Shown in pieces: positions 52,072 to 56,720 of a stretch of DNA of 56,720 bases (its first letter is position 1; every line of letters starts with the position of its first letter). The position numbers and the translations under genes are program-made. The notes under the pieces are model-generated. The model searched no databases and was not told where the DNA came from. It saw only the letters and a program-made list of their open reading frames with translations. This DNA comes from an uncultured Pelagibacteraceae bacterium (GTDB lineage: Bacteria > Pseudomonadota > Alphaproteobacteria > Pelagibacterales > Pelagibacteraceae): positions 1-56,720 of the forward strand of contig CABXRY010000005.1 of the NCBI GenBank assembly GCA_902514755.1, given 5' to 3'.

Positions 52072-54615
52072 TTATAAAGCTCCACAACAATGCTTGAATT
52101 TTTTTCCTGAGCCACAATAACAAGGTTCATTTCTTCCAATTTTTTTACCTTTTTTTATTTGGTCTAACATACTAGTTTTATTTTCTTGTTCTGGCGCTTG
52201 TTTAGTTATAACTTTCAAATTCATTAGTATGGTTACGAAATCTAACTTTAATTTTTCTAAAAGATTTGAAAATAGCTCAAAAGCCTCTTTTTTATACTCA
52301 ATTAAAGGATCTCTTTGCCCATAGGATCTAAGACCTATTACTTGTCTTAATTGCTCTAAATATTGTATGTGAGACTTCCAATTTAGATCTATTGATTGAA
52401 GAAATATTCTTTTTTCAATTTCTTTTGCATGATCTTCACCAAGTAAATTTATTCTATCGTTTCGTGACTCTTTAAATTTATTTAAAATTTTTTCTTTAAT
52501 TTCATTATCACTAGATGAAACTAACTCTTTAAATTCATTTTCTTCAAAACTTTTTCCAACAATTTGTCTTAATCGATTTGTGAATTCATTACTTTTTGGA
52601 TTTGATAATTTTTGAATTTTTAATTTAACAATATCTTGCAAAATTTCTTTCAAAAATTCGTCTGAATATTCAAAAATATTTTTACTATTCATTGCATTTT
52701 TTCTTTGCGAAAATACAACGTGTCTTTGATCATTTAAGACATTATCAAACTTAATTAGAGTTTTTCGTATATCAAAATTTCTAGCTTCAACTTTTTGTTG
52801 TGCTCTCTCTAATGCTTTATTAATCCATGGATGATCAATACTTTCTCCATCTTTTAATCCTAATTTTTCAAGCATATTATTCATAGACTCTGAACCAAAA
52901 ATCCTCATTAAATCGTCCTCTAAACTTACATAAAAAATAGAACTACCCTCATCTCCTTGTCGACCAGCTCTTCCTCTTGCCTGATTATCAACTCTTCGAG
53001 ACTCCATTCTTTCTGTACCAATAACAAATAAACCACCCAATGTTTTAATTTTATCTTTATCAATTTTTAATTGTTCATCTTGAACTGATTCTTTCTTACC
53101 TCCTAATTGAATATCTACACCTCTTCCAGAAATACTGGTTGTAATTATGACTGAATTTTCCTTTCCAGCATTTGCTATAATATCTGCTTCATTTGCATGA
53201 TTTTTTGCATTTAAAACAACATGCTTAATATTTTTTTCACTTAGTAATTTTGAATAAATTTCTGATTTATTTATACTTGAAGTAAATATTAAAATAGGTT
53301 GTCCTAAATTATGACACTCCACAATCCTTTCAATAATTGCATCATTTTTTTCACCTTCAGTTCTAAAAATTTGGTCATTGTAATCTTTTCTGATCATTTC
53401 ATTATTTGTAGGTATCACTACTACTGGCAAATTATAAATTTCAAAAAATTCCTCTGACTCTGTTGCGGCTGTTCCTGTACATCCTGATATTTTTTTATAA
53501 AGTTTAAAATAATTTTGATAGGTTATTGAAGCTAAGGTTTGATTTTCTGCCTGAATAGTAATTTTTTCTTTTGCTTCTAATGCCTGATGTAATCCATCAC
53601 CAAATCTTCTTCCCTCTAAAATTCTTCCGGTAAGTTCATCAATTATCTTAAGACTTTCATCTTTAACAATATAATCTTTACCTTTTTCAAATAAATGATT
53701 TGCACGTAATGCTTGATTTACATGATGAATTAGACCTAAATTTTCTGGATCATAAAAATTATTATTTTTTAAAATACCTGCATCAGAAAAAATTTTTTCT
53801 ACATTATTAATTCCGTCATTGGTTAAAAGAATACCTCTATCCTTTTCATCAATTTCGTAATCTTTATCATTTAATTGTTTTACAAGTTTATCTATTGCAA
53901 GATATTGAGCTGTTTTATCATCTGCTGATCCTGAAATAACAAGAGGGGTTCTTGCTTCATCAATTAAGCAGGAGTCAATTTCATCAACAATTGAAAAAGC
54001 ATGTTCTCTCTGAACCATTTCTGACTCTGAAAATTTCATATTATCTCTTAAATAATCAAAACCTAATTCACTATTAGTTGCATAAGTTATGTCACAGTTA
54101 TAGTTTTTCTTTCTATCTTCATCATTTTGGTCGTTATTGATGTAGCCTGATGTTAGGCCAAGAAAATTATATATTCGTCCCATATCAATTGAGTCTCTTT
54201 TTGCGAGATAATCATTTACAGTTACTATATGAACTCCTTTTTCAGTCAGCGCGTTAAGATATGCAGCCAAAGTAATTGTTAAAGTCTTACCTTCCCCAGT
54301 TCTCATCTCTGCAATTTTACCCTCATGCAAAACAACACCACCAATTATTTGAACATCAAAGTGTCTTTCATTTCGTGCTCGTTTAGAAGCCTCCCTAACC
54401 AATGCAAAAGCTTCAGGTAAAATTTCATCCAATTTTTTTCCATTATTTATTTGTTCTTTAAAAGCAGATGTTTTTTTAGGAAAATCTAAATCGTCTAAAT
54501 TTTTAAATTCATCTTCTAGAGAGTTTATTTTTGTTACAATACTTGAAATTCTATCTAGCTCTTTTTGATTACTAGATTTGATAAATTTAGAAATTAAATT
54601 TAATGGATTAAACAT
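52072..54615 (-). CDS. secA: Preprotein translocase ATPase SecA
   Basis: 847 residues. Walker A GEGKT is at 107-111, with MRTGEGKT before it; IVDEIDSCLIDEARTPLVISG is the DEAD-like Walker B region (DEID). SGRGVDIQLGG and QARGRAGRQGDEGSS are helicase motifs V and VI. It ends with the C-terminal zinc motif RNEPCYCGSGKKFKHCCG used to bind SecB or lipids. It drives Sec export with SecYEG. Confidence 0.97.
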   Translation of the reverse strand: MFNPLNLISKFIKSSNQKELDRISSIVTKINSLEDEFKNLDDLDFPKKTSAFKEQINNGKKLDEILPEAFALVREASKRARNERHFDVQIIGGVVLHEGKIAEMRTGEGKTLTITLAAYLNALTEKGVHIVTVNDYLAKRDSIDMGRIYNFLGLTSGYINNDQNDEDRKKNYNCDITYATNSELGFDYLRDNMKFSESEMVQREHAFSIVDEIDSCLIDEARTPLVISGSADDKTAQYLAIDKLVKQLNDKDYEIDEKDRGILLTNDGINNVEKIFSDAGILKNNNFYDPENLGLIHHVNQALRANHLFEKGKDYIVKDESLKIIDELTGRILEGRRFGDGLHQALEAKEKITIQAENQTLASITYQNYFKLYKKISGCTGTAATESEEFFEIYNLPVVVIPTNNEMIRKDYNDQIFRTEGEKNDAIIERIVECHNLGQPILIFTSSINKSEIYSKLLSEKNIKHVVLNAKNHANEADIIANAGKENSVIITTSISGRGVDIQLGGKKESVQDEQLKIDKDKIKTLGGLFVIGTERMESRRVDNQARGRAGRQGDEGSSIFYVSLEDDLMRIFGSESMNNMLEKLGLKDGESIDHPWINKALERAQQKVEARNFDIRKTLIKFDNVLNDQRHVVFSQRKNAMNSKNIFEYSDEFLKEILQDIVKLKIQKLSNPKSNEFTNRLRQIVGKSFEENEFKELVSSSDNEIKEKILNKFKESRNDRINLLGEDHAKEIEKRIFLQSIDLNWKSHIQYLEQLRQVIGLRSYGQRDPLIEYKKEAFELFSNLLEKLKLDFVTILMNLKVITKQAPEQENKTSMLDQIKKGKKIGRNEPCYCGSGKKFKHCCGAL

Positions 54616-54680
54616 GAATATTTGATTTATTGTTTACTTATATTGTTTAATATATGTATTAAATAATAATTTTAAACGTT

Positions 54681-55982
54681 ATGGGAATTAATTTATCAAA
54701 TTTTTTATCTTCAAAATCAAAAAACACCAGAATGATTGATTTTCAAGACTTAGAGCATGTAGATGGTTTATCAATTTCTGTTGGTAGTGCAAATCTCTAT
54801 AAAGATAACAGAGATGATTTAGTAATGTTTTATTTTAGAGAGGGTGCTAATCATGCATCTGTTTATACACAATCAAAAATAATTTCAGAAAATATTAAAT
54901 GGAACTTAAATCAAAAATGCAAAAAAATTTATTCACTTTTAGTTAATACAAGGAACGCCAATGCATTTACTGGCAAAGAAGGATATGAAGGTCTAAAGAA
55001 AATTTCTTTAGAAATTTCTAATGAATTAAATAAAAAACAAGAGCTTGATGAAGATAATCCTAAAAAAATTTCTCCAAAAGAAATTTTGTTTGGATGCACA
55101 GGAACTATAGGTGAGTCATTTCCTTATCAAAAGATATTAAATCAGATACCCAATTTGATTAGCAAAATAAGATATACCCAAAATAAATTTATTTGGATGA
55201 AAGCTGCTCTTGGAATAATGACAACAGATACCAAACCCAAGTTGGCTATGGAGGAATGTAAAATTGGAAATAAAAAAATTAAGATTTATGGAATAGCAAA
55301 AGGCTCAGGAATGATACATCCAAATATGGCAACAACATTAGCTTATGTATTTACAGATGCAAAATTATCAAATGAAATTTTAAGTAGACTATTAAAAAAA
55401 AATATCTCCACAACTTTTAATGCCATTACATGTGATGGAGATACAAGCACAAATGATATGGCGACTATTTTTGCAACAGGTAAAGCAGATAATCCAATTG
55501 TAAAAAATTTTAATGATTCAAAAATTAAAAGCTTTGATTTAGCTTTAAATAAACTTTTATTAAGTTTAGCCAAAAGAGTAGTCTCTGATGGCGAAGGATC
55601 TTCAAAGTTTGTAGCCGTGAATGTAAAAAAATGTAAATCTGAAATAGAAGCAAAAAATATTGCTTTTTCAATTGCTAATTCGCCATTAGTAAAAACTGCA
55701 ATTGCAGGTGAAGATCCAAATTGGGGTCGTTTAATAATGGCAATTGGAAAAGCAGGATCTAAAATAAATTTGAAAAAACTTTCAATCAAATTTGGTGATT
55801 TAAAAATTGTACAAGATGGTAAATTACATCAAAGTTATGATGAGAAAAAAACTAGCGCATACATGAAAAATGAAAATATCGAGTTTAATATTGAAATTTT
55901 TACAGGTTCTGAGAATTTTACAGTTTATACGATGGATTTTACAAAAAAATATGTAGAAATTAACGCAGATTATCGAAGTTAG
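54681..55982 (+). CDS. argJ: Bifunctional ornithine acetyltransferase / N-acetylglutamate synthase
   Basis: 433 residues. The self-cleavage site is in GSGMIHPNMATTLAYVF, with T218 as the likely nucleophile of the beta chain. CDGDTSTND and EDPNWGRL are further family blocks. ArgJ recycles the acetyl group from acetylornithine to glutamate, so arginine synthesis here uses the cyclic route. The 65-bp gap to secA holds divergent promoters. Confidence 0.95.
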   Translation: MGINLSNFLSSKSKNTRMIDFQDLEHVDGLSISVGSANLYKDNRDDLVMFYFREGANHASVYTQSKIISENIKWNLNQKCKKIYSLLVNTRNANAFTGKEGYEGLKKISLEISNELNKKQELDEDNPKKISPKEILFGCTGTIGESFPYQKILNQIPNLISKIRYTQNKFIWMKAALGIMTTDTKPKLAMEECKIGNKKIKIYGIAKGSGMIHPNMATTLAYVFTDAKLSNEILSRLLKKNISTTFNAITCDGDTSTNDMATIFATGKADNPIVKNFNDSKIKSFDLALNKLLLSLAKRVVSDGEGSSKFVAVNVKKCKSEIEAKNIAFSIANSPLVKTAIAGEDPNWGRLIMAIGKAGSKINLKKLSIKFGDLKIVQDGKLHQSYDEKKTSAYMKNENIEFNIEIFTGSENFTVYTMDFTKKYVEINADYRS

Positions 55983-56022
55983 CAATATTGAAAATTAAAC
56001 TTTAATAATTAGTTAAGAAGCA

Positions 56023-56451
56023 ATGATAAAATATAAATTAATCTGTAATGACTGTGAAATAACATTTGATAGTTGGTTTGCTTCATCAAAAGAATTTGAA
56101 AAATTAAAAAGAAAAAAACTATTAAACTGCCATAGTTGTAATTCGCTTAAGATAGATAAATCACTAATGGCACCAACATTGATGAATAAAAATAAAAGTC
56201 AAAAAAATAATTTAGAATTAGTAAAATATCAAAATATAAAAAAAACTATTAAAGATTATCAAAAATTTATTAAAGATAATTTTAAATACGTAGGGAAAAA
56301 TTTTGCCTATGAGGCAAGATCTATTCATTATGAGAAAAAAAAAAATTCCAAAGGTATTTATGGTAGTGCCTCAACGAAAGAGCTTATTGAGCTTAAAGAA
56401 GAGGGAATTGAAGCACAAATGATCCCGTGGGTAGAAGATAAAGATAATTAA
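56023..56451 (+). CDS. DUF1178 family protein, 142 aa
   Basis: The N-terminus (IKYKLICNDCEITFDSWFASSKEFE) and a CHSC zinc-ribbon half form a cysteine-rich segment typical of DUF1178 (C9, C12, then C36, C39). A helical middle and the C-terminal EGIEAQMIPWVEDK follow. The family is widespread in alphaproteobacteria; its role is unknown. It overlaps the convergent ubiG by 4 bp. Confidence 0.85.
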   Translation: MIKYKLICNDCEITFDSWFASSKEFEKLKRKKLLNCHSCNSLKIDKSLMAPTLMNKNKSQKNNLELVKYQNIKKTIKDYQKFIKDNFKYVGKNFAYEARSIHYEKKKNSKGIYGSASTKELIELKEEGIEAQMIPWVEDKDN

Positions 56452-56720
56452 ATTTTTAAAGATTTTGCGATATAATTAATTGAAGTATCTTTTGAAATAC
56501 TCCACTCATCTTTGAAAATATTAAAGTTCATGCCATCTATTTTTTCAATTTTTAAATTATTTTTACTTAAAATATTTTTAAGATCAGCTGGTTTTACAAA
56601 TTTCTCCCAATCATGAGTTCCTATTGGTAGCCATCTCAATACGTACTCAGCACCAATAATCGCAAAAACATATGATTTTAAAGTTTTATTTAAAGTTGCA
56701 ACAAACATTAAACCATTTTT
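56448..56720 (-). CDS. ubiG: Ubiquinone O-methyltransferase UbiG (partial, 5' end outside window)
   Basis: About 90 C-terminal residues of a SAM-dependent methyltransferase: NGLMFVATLNKTLKS, AIIGAEYVLRWLPIGTHDW and the tail region SINYIAKSLKI match UbiG closely. The frame continues past the window edge, so the SAM-binding part is missing; the internal ATG at 56708 is not the real start. UbiG does two O-methylations in ubiquinone synthesis. Confidence 0.9.
   Translation of the reverse strand, partial: KNGLMFVATLNKTLKSYVFAIIGAEYVLRWLPIGTHDWEKFVKPADLKNILSKNNLKIEKIDGMNFNIFKDEWSISKDTSINYIAKSLKI

Noticed and set aside
55343..55789. 148-codon frame opposite argJ
   Set aside because: Antisense shadow of a gene with a clear family match.
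1..56720. CRISPR arrays, insertion sequences or prophage
   Set aside because: No regularly spaced repeats, transposase, integrase or phage structural genes were seen on either strand; every long frame is explained by a housekeeping family.

Overview
The window is a stretch of an AT-rich, very compact chromosome that reads as an alphaproteobacterium of the SAR11 / Candidatus Pelagibacter type. The evidence is alphaproteobacterial gene order throughout (ffs-dnaX-ybaB-recR; aroA-cmk-rpsA-ihfB-pyrF-trpFBA-accD-folC; murA-DUF2948-hisD-infA; rpmH-rnpA-yidD-yidC-argB-dapD-dapE; rnd-kdsD-lptC-lptB; gcrA-argD-argF), a GcrA regulator, a lysine- and asparagine-rich proteome, spacers mostly under 100 bp with many stop/start overlaps (TAATG, ATGA), and a tandem glycine riboswitch in front of malate synthase, an arrangement described for SAR11. 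No insertion sequence, prophage, CRISPR array or plasmid gene is visible. No gene-free stretch exceeds about 300 bases; the longest gaps (15617-15792, 20176-20408, 41316-41486, 50694-50967) are described individually.

Layout, left to right: partial cobS and a J-domain protein diverge from bolA; aroB-aroK (shikimate); a small membrane protein and a large unknown exported protein followed by def-fmt-truA (translation initiation and tRNA modification); a SET-domain protein beside a histone-deacetylase-fold hydrolase; dapE-dapD, a HAD nucleotidase, argB, yidC-yidD-rnpA-rpmH; a TVP38-type membrane protein; a candidate structured RNA; a coupled run of tiny lysine-rich ORFs into dcd-murA-DUF2948-hisD-infA-tRNA-Phe-cspA; tRNA-His-hisS-hisZ-hisG; a nuclease block (rmuC, MGME1-like exonuclease, exonuclease I); thioredoxin; then a long leftward block from lptC/lptB through aroA-cmk-rpsA-ihfB-pyrF-trpFBA-accD-folC. 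After that come rnd/kdsD, an NDUFA9-like protein, gcrA, argD-argF, a membrane cytochrome c, kdsB-pheA, SRP RNA-dnaX-ybaB-recR, riboswitch-controlled glcB, accA, secA, argJ, a DUF1178 protein and partial ubiG.

Functionally the window is core metabolism: aromatic amino acids (aroB, aroK, aroA, pheA, trpFBA), arginine (argB, argD, argF, argJ), lysine/diaminopimelate (dapD, dapE), histidine (hisD, hisZ, hisG), pyrimidines (pyrF, cmk, dcd), fatty acids (accA, accD), folate (folC), LPS/Kdo (kdsD, kdsB, lptB, lptC), secretion (secA, yidC, SRP RNA) and recombination (recR, rmuC, exonucleases).

The points most worth following up are departures from consensus inside these ordinary genes: a TrpB with a rebuilt active site next to an equally divergent TrpF, a cytidylate kinase without its Walker A lysine, an AccA with a C-terminal membrane tail, hisS starting four bases after the tRNA-His CCA end, a tRNA-His without an encoded G-1, and a possible pseudoknotted RNA at 15618-15693. 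All calls are from reading the sequence; no database search was run.
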